A stretch of DNA of 64,000 nucleotides from Poindextera sp041691315 (lineage in GTDB: Bacteria; Pseudomonadota; Alphaproteobacteria; Caulobacterales; Caulobacteraceae): positions 1 to 64,000 of the forward strand of contig JBEPUW010000011.1 in the NCBI GenBank assembly GCA_041691315.1, read 5' to 3'. Shown here piece after piece: positions 26,724 through 36,050 of this stretch. Both the position numbers and the translations under genes were made by a program. The notes beneath the pieces were generated by a model, which did not search any database, was not told where the DNA came from, and saw only the letters and a program-made list of their open reading frames with translations. Each line of letters begins with the position of its first letter. Within the stretch, counting starts at the first letter, position 1.

Positions 26724-27196
26724 ATCCGGTCGGCGGGCTGCAGCTCGGCGGCGAACACCTCGTCGCTGATGGTCTTGCGGCCGACCAGGAGGCTGCAGGC
26801 GACGTGTTCGCTGATATAGCCGCCGCTGGCGCCCGACCACCAGCGCTGCATCAGGCTCTGCGGCTTGTGGCCGACGACGATCAGGTCGGCGCCGATCTCC
26901 CTGGCGAACTGGCCGATCTGCGGGGCGGGCTCGCCGACCACCAGCCTGGCCACCGGGTTCAGGCCGAGCTGCTTCAGCACCGCCACGCCGCGCGCCAGCA
27001 GGTCCTTGTAGCTGTCGACCTGCTGACTGACGGCGCCCGGATAGACGCCCTCGGCCATCTGAAGGCCGCTCGAGGCCGGCAGCACCGACAGCAGGAAGAC
27101 CTGGGCGCGGCAGCGTTTCGCCAGCAAAGCCCCCTCGCGCAGGGCGATCAGGCCTTCGCGCGACCCGTCATAGGCAAGCAGAATCCGCGTGTACAT
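26720..27196 (-). CDS. Universal stress protein family (UspA)
   Basis: A single-domain Usp protein of 158 residues. It starts MYTRILLAYDGSREGLIALREGALLAKR and has ADLIVVGHKPQS and a C-terminal SGASGGYISEHVACSLLVGR, which resembles the ATP-binding loop of the ATP-binding Usp branch. These proteins respond to starvation, oxidative stress or respiratory shift. It is convergent with the YfcG-like gene (4-base tail overlap). A 139-base gap on the other side leads to a small membrane peptide gene. Confidence 0.9.
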   Translation of the reverse strand: MYTRILLAYDGSREGLIALREGALLAKRCRAQVFLLSVLPASSGLQMAEGVYPGAVSQQVDSYKDLLARGVAVLKQLGLNPVARLVVGEPAPQIGQFAREIGADLIVVGHKPQSLMQRWWSGASGGYISEHVACSLLVGRKTISDEVFAAELQPADRI

Positions 27197-27335
27197 GCTG
27201 GCCGCCCTTGTCCACCGCCGCGATTATCAGCGCGCTGGCGTTCGCGACGTCAAGTCGGCGCTCGGATCGACCGCAACCGGCGCGCCCTTGGTGCGTTCAA
27301 GCGGCCACGTTTCAAGGCTAGCTGGAGGCAAGCTC

Positions 27336-27416
27336 ATGCGGTCCATTCTGCTCTTCTGTGTCGGCGTGCCGATCCCGATCATCCTGCTGCTGGCCATGTG
27401 CACGCATCACTTCTGA
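27336..27416 (+). CDS. 26-residue single-helix membrane peptide
   Basis: A tiny open frame with ATG at 27336 preceded by GGAGG at an 8-base spacing. It encodes Met-Arg-Ser, then one uninterrupted hydrophobic helix containing VGVPIPIILLLAM, and a CTHHF tail. The charged start and hydrophobic core predict an inner-membrane peptide with the N-terminus inside. I recall small proteins of this VPIPI pattern in alphaproteobacteria but know of no function. It is convergent with folC (stop to stop 13 bases). Confidence 0.7.
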   Translation: MRSILLFCVGVPIPIILLLAMCTHHF

Positions 27417-27429
27417 CGCGCGGACGGCC

Positions 27430-28758
27430 TTAGGTCGGCCAGGTCTCCGGGGTCATGGCCAGCACATCCCCGACGAAGTGCAGGCCGCCGCAGACGATAA
27501 TGTGCGGCGCGGGCCCGGGTTCGGCCAGGGCCAGGTCCAGGGCGTTCTCGACCCCGTCGGCAATGGTGGCGTTCAGGCCTGCGGCGTGCGCGGCCTCGGC
27601 TAGCAGCTCCGCGGGCGCGGCGCTGGGCGACTGGAAGGTGGTGGTGAACACCCGGGGTCCCAGCGCGGTGAAATAGGGGAAGAATTTCGCCGCATCCTTG
27701 CGGCCGAACATGCCGACGATCAGAGTCACCGGCCTGCCGTCCCGCACAGCGAGCTTGCCGATTGCCTCGGCCAGCGCCTCTCCGCCGTGCGGATTATGCG
27801 CCCCGTCCAGCCAGAGATCGGCGCCCCGTGCGCGCGCTTTCTCCGCCATCGGACCCTTGGTCAGCGACTGGAATCGCCCGGGCCAGACCGTGGTTGCAAC
27901 CCCCCTGCCGATGGCCGCCTCGTCGATGCGCGGATCGCCCAGAGTGAGCATGGCGGCGATGGCGACGCCGGCGTTGCCAACCTGGTGCGGACCGAACAGG
28001 CTGGGCGGCGGCAGGTCGAGCAGCCGGTCGCCCAGTTGCACCACCAGCCGGCCGCGCTCCTCATAGGCGTCGAAATCCCGGCCCATCAGGCTGAGCGGCG
28101 CACCCAATTCGTCGGCCTCTCGCTCGATCACCTCCAGCGCCTCGTCGACTTGGCGGGCGGAAACGACGGGGCGGCCAGCCTTGATGATGCCGGCCTTTTC
28201 CCAGGCGATCTTGGAAAGCTCCGGCCCGAGGATCTCCAGATGGTCGAGCGCCACCGGCGTGATCACCGAGACCGCCGGCGCCTCAAACACATTGGTGCAG
28301 TCGTAGCGGCCGCCAAGACCCACCTCGATGACGCTGATATCGGCCGGGGTGCGGGCGAAGGCCTCGAAGGCCAGCGCCGAGGAGATCTCGAAGAAGCTGA
28401 TCGGCTGGCCCTCATTGGCCGCCTCGACCACGTCGGCCAACTCGTCCAACAGCGCGTCGCTGATCAGGGTCCCAGCGATGCGGATGCGTTCGGCGAACCG
28501 CACCAGGTGCGGTGAGGTCAGCACGTGCACCTTCAGTCCCGCCGCCTCGCCGATGGCGCGCATGAAGGCCGAGGTCGAGCCCTTGCCGTTGGTGCCGGCG
28601 ACATGGATCACCCGTCCCATGCGCCGCTCGGGATGCCCGAGCGTGGCTAGAAGCCGCTCCACCCGGCCGGTGGAGAAGTCGATCTTCGACGGATGCAGGG
28701 CGCGCAACCGCTGGATCGTCCGGTCCGAGGTGCGGATGGGATCGTAATCGATGGTCAC
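27430..28758 (-). CDS. folC: Bifunctional folylpolyglutamate/dihydrofolate synthase
   Basis: Mur-ligase family enzyme that adds glutamate to dihydropteroate and to folates. At 442 residues it has VIHVAGTNGKGSTSAFMRAI (ATP-binding loop), LTSPHLVRFAERIRI, ISVIEVGLGGRYDCTNVF and LWLDGAHNPHGGEAL. It is last in the trpF-trpB-trpA-accD-folC order, with a 7-base gap after accD. Its position at the end of a trp-acc series is usual in alphaproteobacteria. Confidence 0.96.
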   Translation of the reverse strand: MTIDYDPIRTSDRTIQRLRALHPSKIDFSTGRVERLLATLGHPERRMGRVIHVAGTNGKGSTSAFMRAIGEAAGLKVHVLTSPHLVRFAERIRIAGTLISDALLDELADVVEAANEGQPISFFEISSALAFEAFARTPADISVIEVGLGGRYDCTNVFEAPAVSVITPVALDHLEILGPELSKIAWEKAGIIKAGRPVVSARQVDEALEVIEREADELGAPLSLMGRDFDAYEERGRLVVQLGDRLLDLPPPSLFGPHQVGNAGVAIAAMLTLGDPRIDEAAIGRGVATTVWPGRFQSLTKGPMAEKARARGADLWLDGAHNPHGGEALAEAIGKLAVRDGRPVTLIVGMFGRKDAAKFFPYFTALGPRVFTTTFQSPSAAPAELLAEAAHAAGLNATIADGVENALDLALAEPGPAPHIIVCGGLHFVGDVLAMTPETWPT

Positions 28759-28765
28759 GGTCGGA

Positions 28766-29707
28766 TCAGGCGGCGGAACGACGGCTGCGCCCCAGCATCA
28801 GGGTGGAGAGGATCGAGCCCAGCACCTCGGGCGCCTCCTTGCGACGCACGACCTTGTCGATCATCCCCTTCTCGACCAGGTATTCGGCGCGCTGGAAGCC
28901 CGGCGGCAAGGTCTCGCGCAGAGTCTGTTCGATGATGCGCGGGCCGGTGAAGCCTATGAGCGCGCCCGGCTCAGCCAGCTGTACGTCACCGAGCATGGCG
29001 TAGGAGGCGGTGACGCCGCCATAGGTCGGGTCGGTCAGCACCACGACGTAAGGCAGCCGCGCCTTTTTCAGGTCCTGGACCGACAGGGTCGTGCGCGCCA
29101 TCTGCATCAGGGCCAGCGCGCCCTCCTGCATGCGCGCGCCGCCCGAAGCGGTGAAGGCGACCAGCGGCACATCGCGATCGAGCGCGGCCCTGGCGGCGGC
29201 GATGAAGGCCTCGCCGGCGCCCATGCTCAGCGAGCCGCCGAGGAAGGCGAAGTCCTGCACCATGACCACGGCCGGAACGCGATGAATCTCGCCGGCGCCG
29301 ATGGAGACCGCGTCGCGTTCGCCACTGGCCTTGCGCGCCGCCGCCAGCCGCTCGCGATAGGGCTTCAGGTCGACGAAGTGCAGTGGATCGTCGGGGGCCT
29401 GGGGCGCCTCGATCTCATCGTGCACGCCGCCGTCGAAGGTGTAGGCGAAGCGTAGGTCGGCGCCGATGCGCATGTGCCGCCCGGCCGGGGTGACCCAGAG
29501 CGCCGCCTCCAGGTCGGGGCGATAGATCATCTCGCCGGTGTCGGGGCATTTGACCCACAGATTGTCCGGCGCCTCGCGCTTGGCCACCAGCCGGCGCACG
29601 CCCGGCGCGATCTTGGACAGCCAGCCGGTGCGTTCGCGCGCTGGCTTGGCGGGTGCGGCGGCCAGTGGCGCGCCGCGTTTGGTCGAGAAATCCTTGGCTT
29701 CCGCCAT
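28766..29707 (-). CDS. accD: Acetyl-CoA carboxylase carboxyltransferase subunit beta
   Basis: Beta half of the carboxyltransferase that makes malonyl-CoA for fatty acid synthesis. It has 313 residues, with crotonase-fold motifs MVQDFAFLGGSLSMGAGEAF, FTASGGARMQEG, and PTYGGVTASYAMLGDVQLAEPGALIGFTG. The N-terminal zinc ribbon, normally four cysteines, reads LWVKCPDTGEMIYRPDLE and then WVTPAGRHMRIG: only one cysteine remains. This looks like the reduced form common in alphaproteobacteria. It is downstream of trpA by 5 bases. Confidence 0.97.
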   Translation of the reverse strand: MAEAKDFSTKRGAPLAAAPAKPARERTGWLSKIAPGVRRLVAKREAPDNLWVKCPDTGEMIYRPDLEAALWVTPAGRHMRIGADLRFAYTFDGGVHDEIEAPQAPDDPLHFVDLKPYRERLAAARKASGERDAVSIGAGEIHRVPAVVMVQDFAFLGGSLSMGAGEAFIAAARAALDRDVPLVAFTASGGARMQEGALALMQMARTTLSVQDLKKARLPYVVVLTDPTYGGVTASYAMLGDVQLAEPGALIGFTGPRIIEQTLRETLPPGFQRAEYLVEKGMIDKVVRRKEAPEVLGSILSTLMLGRSRRSAA

Positions 29708-29712
29708 GCCGA

Positions 29713-30548
29713 TTAAGCCTGCACCTTCGCCTGGCCGACCGAACGCACAGCCTGAGCCAGACGCCGCGCCGTTTCCAGAACCCTTGAAGTCACGTTTTCG
29801 TTCGCCGCCAGCCCGGCCGCGATCTCGTCGACCAGGGCCGAGCCAACCACCACCGCGTCGGCCACTCTGGCCACCGCCGCCGCCTGCTCCGGCGTGCGGA
29901 TCCCGAAACCGACCGCGACCGGCAGGCCGGTGGCCTTGCGCACCCGCTCGACCGCCGGGCCGACGCCGGCCGTATCGACCGCCTTGACCCCGGTCACGCC
30001 GGCCACCGAGACGTAGTAGATGAAACCGGCCGTTCGCCGGGCGATCACCGCCAGCCGCGGATCGTCGGAGGTGGGGGTTGCAAAGCGGATCAGGTCGACC
30101 CCGGCCGCGTCCATGGCGTCGGCCAGCGGGCCTGCCTCTTCCGGCGGACAGTCGACGGCGATCAGGGCGTCGACGCCCGCCGCCGCCGCATCGCGGCCGA
30201 AGGCCTCAAGCCCGTGGGTGAGCAGCAGGTTGAGATAGCCCATGAGCACGATCGGCGTCGTCTGGTCGCGCTCGCGAAAGCGCCGGACCGTCTCCAGCAC
30301 GCCGTTCAAGGTCATGCCGGCGGCCAGGGCGCGTTGCGCCGAGCGCTGGATCGTCGGGCCTTCGGCCATCGGATCGGAGAACGGAAAACCCAGTTCGATG
30401 ATGTCGGCGCCGGCGGCCGGCAGCGCGCTGAGGATATCCAGCGCCGTCTCGGCGTCCGGATCGCCGGCCATGATGTAGGCCACGAAGGCGGCGCGGCTCT
30501 CGGCTTTCAGGGCGGCGAAGCGCGCCTGCAGGCGTCCGGCGCCGGCCA

Positions 30549-30549
<1 letters not shown>
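29713..30549 (-). CDS. trpA: Tryptophan synthase alpha chain
   Basis: Cleaves indole-3-glycerol phosphate to indole, which is channelled to TrpB. At 278 residues it shows FVAYIMAGDPDAETALDIL, the catalytic Glu in DIIELGFPFSDPMAEGPTIQ, and GFIYYVSVAGVTGVK, followed by VAVGFGIRTPEQAA. The ATG shares one base with the trpB stop (TGATG), so translation is coupled, as is common for the two subunits. Confidence 0.98.
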
Positions 30550-31769
<1,220 letters not shown>

Positions 31770-31791
31770 GGGATGCGGAAATCTTAAGGGG

Positions 31792-32430
31792 CTAGGCGCG
31801 TCGGACCGCGTCCAGAAAGGCCGAAATCAGGCCGGGGTCCTTTAGCCCCGCCCCGCGCTCCACGCCAGAGGAAACGTCGACCATCGGCGCGCCGGACTGC
31901 TGCACCGCCTCGGCGACGTTCCAAGGATCGAGCCCGCCGGCCAGGAAGTGCGGCCGCTCGAACCGCCGCCCCGCGATCAGGCTCCAGTCGAAGGTCAGGC
32001 CCAGCCCGCCGGGCCGTTCGGCGTCCGGCGCCGGCTTGGTCTCGAACATCAGATGATCGACCAGGCCGTCGTAGGCGCGCGCCGCATCGACGTCGCTGGC
32101 GTCAGCGACCGGCGCCACCTTGATCACCCCGGCGCCTGTGCGCAGCGCGACCTCGCGCACCCGGTTCGGCGTCTCGCGCCCATGCAGCTGGATCAGGTCG
32201 GGACTGAGTTCGCGCATGATGCGATCCAGCGCCGCGTCATCGGGATCGACGGTCACCGCGACGATCTTCGCCCGCCCGCGCGCCGGCGCCGCCAGCCGCC
32301 CGGCCAGGTCGGGCGCTACGACCCGGGGGCTGGCGGCGAAGAACATGAAGCCGACAAACCCCGCCTTGCCGTCCAACGCCGCCCGCACCGTCTCCGGCGT
32401 CGAAAGCCCGCAGATTTTGGTGACCGTCAT
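31792..32430 (-). CDS. trpF: Phosphoribosylanthranilate isomerase
   Basis: TIM-barrel isomerase in tryptophan synthesis. At 212 residues it starts MTVTKICGLSTPETVRAAL, with the catalytic Cys in KICG, then FVGFMFFAASPR, LIQLHGRE with the general-acid region, LAGGLDPWNV and VDVSSGVERGAGLKD. It leads the trpF-trpB-trpA-accD-folC series. The gap upstream, toward mscL, holds a copy of the intergenic repeat rather than an obvious attenuator. Confidence 0.97.
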   Translation of the reverse strand: MTVTKICGLSTPETVRAALDGKAGFVGFMFFAASPRVVAPDLAGRLAAPARGRAKIVAVTVDPDDAALDRIMRELSPDLIQLHGRETPNRVREVALRTGAGVIKVAPVADASDVDAARAYDGLVDHLMFETKPAPDAERPGGLGLTFDWSLIAGRRFERPHFLAGGLDPWNVAEAVQQSGAPMVDVSSGVERGAGLKDPGLISAFLDAVRRA

Positions 32431-32508
32431 GGATACCGCCTGGCTGGGCCGCCGACTTAAGCGCTCGCGAGGGGTTTCGCCAGCCCAGGGACAGCGGCCC
32501 TACCAGAA

Positions 32509-32657
32509 CCGTCATCCCCGGCTGGAGCGGCGAAGTCGCGGAATGCGGGGGATCCATAAACGTCGATGCTGGCCGGTGATCCAGAGCGGCTGAACCGCAC
32601 CGCGAGATCAACGTCGCCCGTGTTCATGGGTAGCCCGAACAAGTCGGGCCATGACGG
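32509..32657 (+). repeat. Intergenic multi-arm repeat, copy B
   Basis: Same layout and length as copy A: CCGTCAT and ATGACGG ends, a left hairpin with CCCCGGCTGGAG and GCGGGGGATCC, and a right hairpin GCCCGAACAAGTCGGGC. The inverted pair CATAAAC/GTTCATGG is weaker here (one base changed). It occupies most of the 259-base gap between trpF and mscL. Confidence 0.85.
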
Positions 32658-32689
32658 TTGGGGATAGGCGGTGGGCCGAGCGCCGAGCC

Positions 32690-33091
32690 TTACGCCGGTC
32701 GGGTCTTCAGCAGGTCGCGGATTTCCACCAGCAGGGCTTCGGTGGTCGTCGGCGCGTCGGGCTCTTCCGGGGCCTTGGCCTCTTCGCGGCGCAGGCTGTT
32801 GATCGCCTTGACCATCAGGAAGATGGCCAGCGCGATGATGATGAACTGGATGACGGTATTGATGAAGAGGCCGTAGCCGACGGCCACCTCGGCGGCCTTG
32901 CCGGCGGCGGGCTTCAGCACCCATTTCAGCGCGGCGAAATCGACGCCCCCGGTGAGCAGGCCGATCGGCGGCATGATGATCTGGTCGACCAGGCTCTTGA
33001 CGATGGCCCCGAAGGCGCCGCCGATGATCACGCCGACGGCCAGGTCGACGACGTTGCCGCGGGCGATGAAGTCGCGAAATTCCTTCAGCAT
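32690..33091 (-). CDS. mscL: Large-conductance mechanosensitive channel
   Basis: Homopentameric inner-membrane safety valve that opens on hypo-osmotic shock. At 133 residues it begins MLKEFRDFIARGNVVDLAVGVIIGGAFGAIVKSLV (the amphipathic helix followed by TM1), has IMPPIGLL, a periplasmic loop, TM2 (YGLFINTVIQFIIIALAIFLMVKAIN) and a charged C-terminal bundle. It is 10 bases from ihfB. In related genomes a LapA-like gene often follows ihfB; here mscL takes that place. Confidence 0.97.
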   Translation of the reverse strand: MLKEFRDFIARGNVVDLAVGVIIGGAFGAIVKSLVDQIIMPPIGLLTGGVDFAALKWVLKPAAGKAAEVAVGYGLFINTVIQFIIIALAIFLMVKAINSLRREEAKAPEEPDAPTTTEALLVEIRDLLKTRPA

Positions 33092-33101
33092 CGGGGCTTC
33101 C

Positions 33102-33386
33102 TTATTCGTCGGCGTTCAGCCGCTCGCGCAGTTCCTTGCCGCTCTTGAAGAAGGGGACGTGCTTGGCCTTGACCTTGACCGCCGCGCCGGTGCGCGGATT
33201 GCGCCCGGTGCGGGCCGGACGCGAGCGGACCGAGAAGGCCCCGAAGCCGCGCAGCTCGACGCGGCCGCCGCCCTCCAGCGCGCTCGCCATGCGATCGAGC
33301 ACCACGCCGACCACGCGCTCGACGTCGCGCTGGGTCAGGTGAGGGTTCTCGCTCGCCAGCTTGGCGATCAGTTCCGACTTGATCAT
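33102..33386 (-). CDS. ihfB: Integration host factor beta subunit
   Basis: DNA-bending HU/IHF-family subunit that works with IHF-alpha (gene not in the window) in replication, recombination and sigma-54 promoters. At 94 residues it shows MIKSELIAKLASENPHLTQRDVERVV, GGGRVELRGFGAFSVRSRPARTGRNPRTG with the proline that intercalates at the bend, and KAKHVPFFKSGKELRERLN. It is downstream of rpsA with a 149-base gap, the order usual in proteobacteria. Confidence 0.96.
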   Translation of the reverse strand: MIKSELIAKLASENPHLTQRDVERVVGVVLDRMASALEGGGRVELRGFGAFSVRSRPARTGRNPRTGAAVKVKAKHVPFFKSGKELRERLNADE

Positions 33387-33535
33387 GCGTGCCCCCGAAA
33401 ACTCCCCAACCTGACCATGGCCAAGTCCTGGTTGAGGTTCAAGGGGTTAGCCGCATTAAAACACGCCAAACCTGGACGCCGCGCCGCCATCTGCGGTCAC
33501 GGCGCCCAAAGCTTGAGCGGTTTTGGAAGGTTGGC

Positions 33536-35245
33536 CTACTCCTTGGCCGCCTTTTCGCGCAGCGCCGCGCCCAGGATGTCGCCCAGCGACGCGCCTGAAT
33601 CGGAGGAGCCGAACTTTTCGATCGCCTGCTTGTCCTCGGCCATCTCCAGCGCCTTGACCGACAGCGAGACGCGGCGCGCCGACTTGTCGATATTGGCGAT
33701 CTGGGCGTCCAGGCGGTCACCGACCGCATAGCGCTCCGGCCGCTGTTCCGACCGGTCGCGCGACAGGTCGGACTTGCGGATGAAGGCGGTCATCGGCGCT
33801 TCGTCTTCGCCGAACTTGACCTCGATGCCGCCGGAGGTCACCTCGGTCACCTGCACGGTGACGGTCTGGCCCTTCTTGTAGGTATCCTGGGCCAGCGGAT
33901 CGCCGCCGAGCTGCTTGACGCCCAGCGAGATGCGCTCCTTCTCGACGTCGACGTCGAGAACCTTGGCCTTGACCACCTCGCCCTTCTTGTAGCGCTGGAT
34001 GGCTTCTTCGCCCGGCGCGTTCCAGTCGAGGTCGGTCAGGTGCACCATGCCGTCGATGTCGTTGTCGAGGCCCAGGAAGAGGCCGAATTCGGTGGCGTTC
34101 TTGACCTCGCCCTCGACGGTCGAACCGACCGGGTGGGCGGCGATGAAGGCCTCCCAGGGATTGTCCATGGCCTGCTTCAGGCCCAGCGACACGCGCCGCT
34201 TGGAGGCGTCGACATCGAGCACCACGACTTCGACCTCCTGGCTGGTGGAGACGATCTTGCCCGGGTGCACGTTCTTCTTGGTCCAGGACATTTCGGAGAC
34301 GTGGACCAGGCCCTCGACCCCGGCTTCCAGCTCCACGAAGGCGCCGTAGTCGGTGATGTTGGTGATGCGGCCGGTGAACTTGGCGCCGACCGGATACTTG
34401 GCCTCCACCCCGTCCCACGGGTCGGATTGCAGCTGCTTCATGCCCAGGCTGATGCGCTGGGTGTCGGGGTTGATCTTGACGATCTGCACCTTGACGGTGT
34501 CGCCGACCGCCAGCACCTGGCTGGGGTGCGAGACGCGCTTCCAGCTCATGTCGGTGACGTGCAGCAGCCCGTCGATGCCGCCCAGGTCGACGAAGGCGCC
34601 GTAGTCGGTGATGTTCTTGACCACGCCTTCGCGGACTTCGCCCTCGGTCAACTGGCTGACCAGCTCGGTGCGCTGTTCGGCGCGGGCTTCTTCCAGGATG
34701 GCGCGGCGCGAGACGACGATATTGCCGCGCGGCCGGTCCATTTTCAGGATGGCGAAGGGCTGTTCCTTGCCCATCAGGGGGCCGACGTCGCGCACCGGGC
34801 GGATATCGACCTGGCTGCCGGGCAGGAAGGCCGAGGCGCCGCCGAGATCGACGGTGAAGCCGCCCTTCACGCGCCCGACGATCGAGCCCATGACCGGCTC
34901 GTTCAGGGCATAGACGCCTTCCAGACGGGTCCAGGCCTCTTCGCGGCGGGCCTTGTCGCGGCTGATGACCGCCTCGCCCAGCGCGTTCTCGACGCGCTCG
35001 AGGAAGACTTCGACCTCGTCGCCGACCTTGATGGTCGCCTTGCCGTCGTCATCGACACCGAATTCCTTCACCTGGATGCGGCCTTCGGTCTTCAGGCCCA
35101 CATCGATGATGGCGAAATCCTTCTCGATCCCGACCACCTTGCCCTTGACCACCGAGCCTTCCATGAAGTCGCGCCCACCGAAGGACTCGTCCAGCAAGGC
35201 CGCGAAGTCGTCGCGGGAGGGGGACATGCTCATATCGTCAGCCAT
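33536..35245 (-). CDS. rpsA: 30S ribosomal protein S1
   Basis: Ribosomal protein that helps unfold and position mRNA on the 30S subunit. From ATG 35245 the protein has 569 residues and six S1 RNA-binding repeats, seen as recurring segments such as GVVKNITDYGAFVDLGGIDGLLHVTDMSW and RITNITDYGAFVELEAGVEGLVHVSEMSW. The first two repeats are the divergent ribosome-binding type. The open frame continues upstream to 35455, but the family start is MADDMSMSPSRDDF. It lies between cmk and ihfB. Confidence 0.97.
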   Translation of the reverse strand: MADDMSMSPSRDDFAALLDESFGGRDFMEGSVVKGKVVGIEKDFAIIDVGLKTEGRIQVKEFGVDDDGKATIKVGDEVEVFLERVENALGEAVISRDKARREEAWTRLEGVYALNEPVMGSIVGRVKGGFTVDLGGASAFLPGSQVDIRPVRDVGPLMGKEQPFAILKMDRPRGNIVVSRRAILEEARAEQRTELVSQLTEGEVREGVVKNITDYGAFVDLGGIDGLLHVTDMSWKRVSHPSQVLAVGDTVKVQIVKINPDTQRISLGMKQLQSDPWDGVEAKYPVGAKFTGRITNITDYGAFVELEAGVEGLVHVSEMSWTKKNVHPGKIVSTSQEVEVVVLDVDASKRRVSLGLKQAMDNPWEAFIAAHPVGSTVEGEVKNATEFGLFLGLDNDIDGMVHLTDLDWNAPGEEAIQRYKKGEVVKAKVLDVDVEKERISLGVKQLGGDPLAQDTYKKGQTVTVQVTEVTSGGIEVKFGEDEAPMTAFIRKSDLSRDRSEQRPERYAVGDRLDAQIANIDKSARRVSLSVKALEMAEDKQAIEKFGSSDSGASLGDILGAALREKAAKE

Positions 35246-35399
35246 TGAATTCTTTCGTGTTCTAAGCGGTGAACGGCGGAACGCGCATCGCGTCCGCATC
35301 GAACCCGCGGGTGTCTGAAAATCGGTGTGCGAAGAGCGCGTCGACCTTGGTCTGCGCGCGAGGCCCGCGGTGGACGAGGGAAGGACACGTTGGGATTGC

Positions 35400-36050
35400 C
35401 TAGGGGGAAGTCTCCCACCGGGCGCGCGCCGCCTCGACGATACGGCGGGCCGCATCGACGGCCGCTTCTATAGTCATTTCAGTGGTGTCCAGCAAGACAG
35501 CGTCGGCCGCCGGCCGCATCGGCGAGTCGGCGCGGCCGGAGTCGACCGCGTCGCGACGGGCGATGTCGGCCAGGATGTCGTCCAGGCTGCCGGCCTCGCC
35601 GCTACCGTGAAGCTGCAGCCAGCGACGCTGGGCGCGGGCTTGCGCCGAGGCGGTGACATAGAGCTTGGCGGGGGCCGCAGGGACAATCACCGTGCCGATG
35701 TCGCGCCCGTCCAGCACCGCCCCGCCCGGCTGACCGGCGAAGCCGCGCTGGAAGGCGCGCAGGGTCTCGCGCACCGCCGGATGCACCGCCACGCGGCTGG
35801 CCGCCTGGCCGGCTTCCAGGCTGCGCAGGGCCGAGACGTCCAGATCTGCCAGATCGAGCGCCCTGGCATGCCGCTCGGCGGCGACTGCGTCGTCAGGATC
35901 CTCGCCGGCGCGCCGCACCGCCCAGCCCACGGCTCTATAGAGCAAGCCGGTATCCAGCACCTGCAGGCCGTAGGCGCGGCCAAGGGCGGTAGAAATGGCG
36001 CCCTTGCCGGAGGCGGCGGGGCCGTCGACCGCGATGACGAAGCCGCTCAC
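35400..36050 (-). CDS. cmk: Cytidylate kinase
   Basis: Phosphorylates CMP and dCMP to the diphosphates. At 216 residues it starts MSGFVIAVDGPAASGKGAISTAL with the P-loop, then YGLQVLDTGLLYRAVGW (CMP site) and VLDGRDIGTVIVP, and ends with the lid region RAQRRWLQL. The gene overlaps the aroA stop by 4 bases and is followed by rpsA. The aroA-cmk-rpsA order is strongly conserved. Confidence 0.97.
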   Translation of the reverse strand: MSGFVIAVDGPAASGKGAISTALGRAYGLQVLDTGLLYRAVGWAVRRAGEDPDDAVAAERHARALDLADLDVSALRSLEAGQAASRVAVHPAVRETLRAFQRGFAGQPGGAVLDGRDIGTVIVPAAPAKLYVTASAQARAQRRWLQLHGSGEAGSLDDILADIARRDAVDSGRADSPMRPAADAVLLDTTEMTIEAAVDAARRIVEAARARWETSP

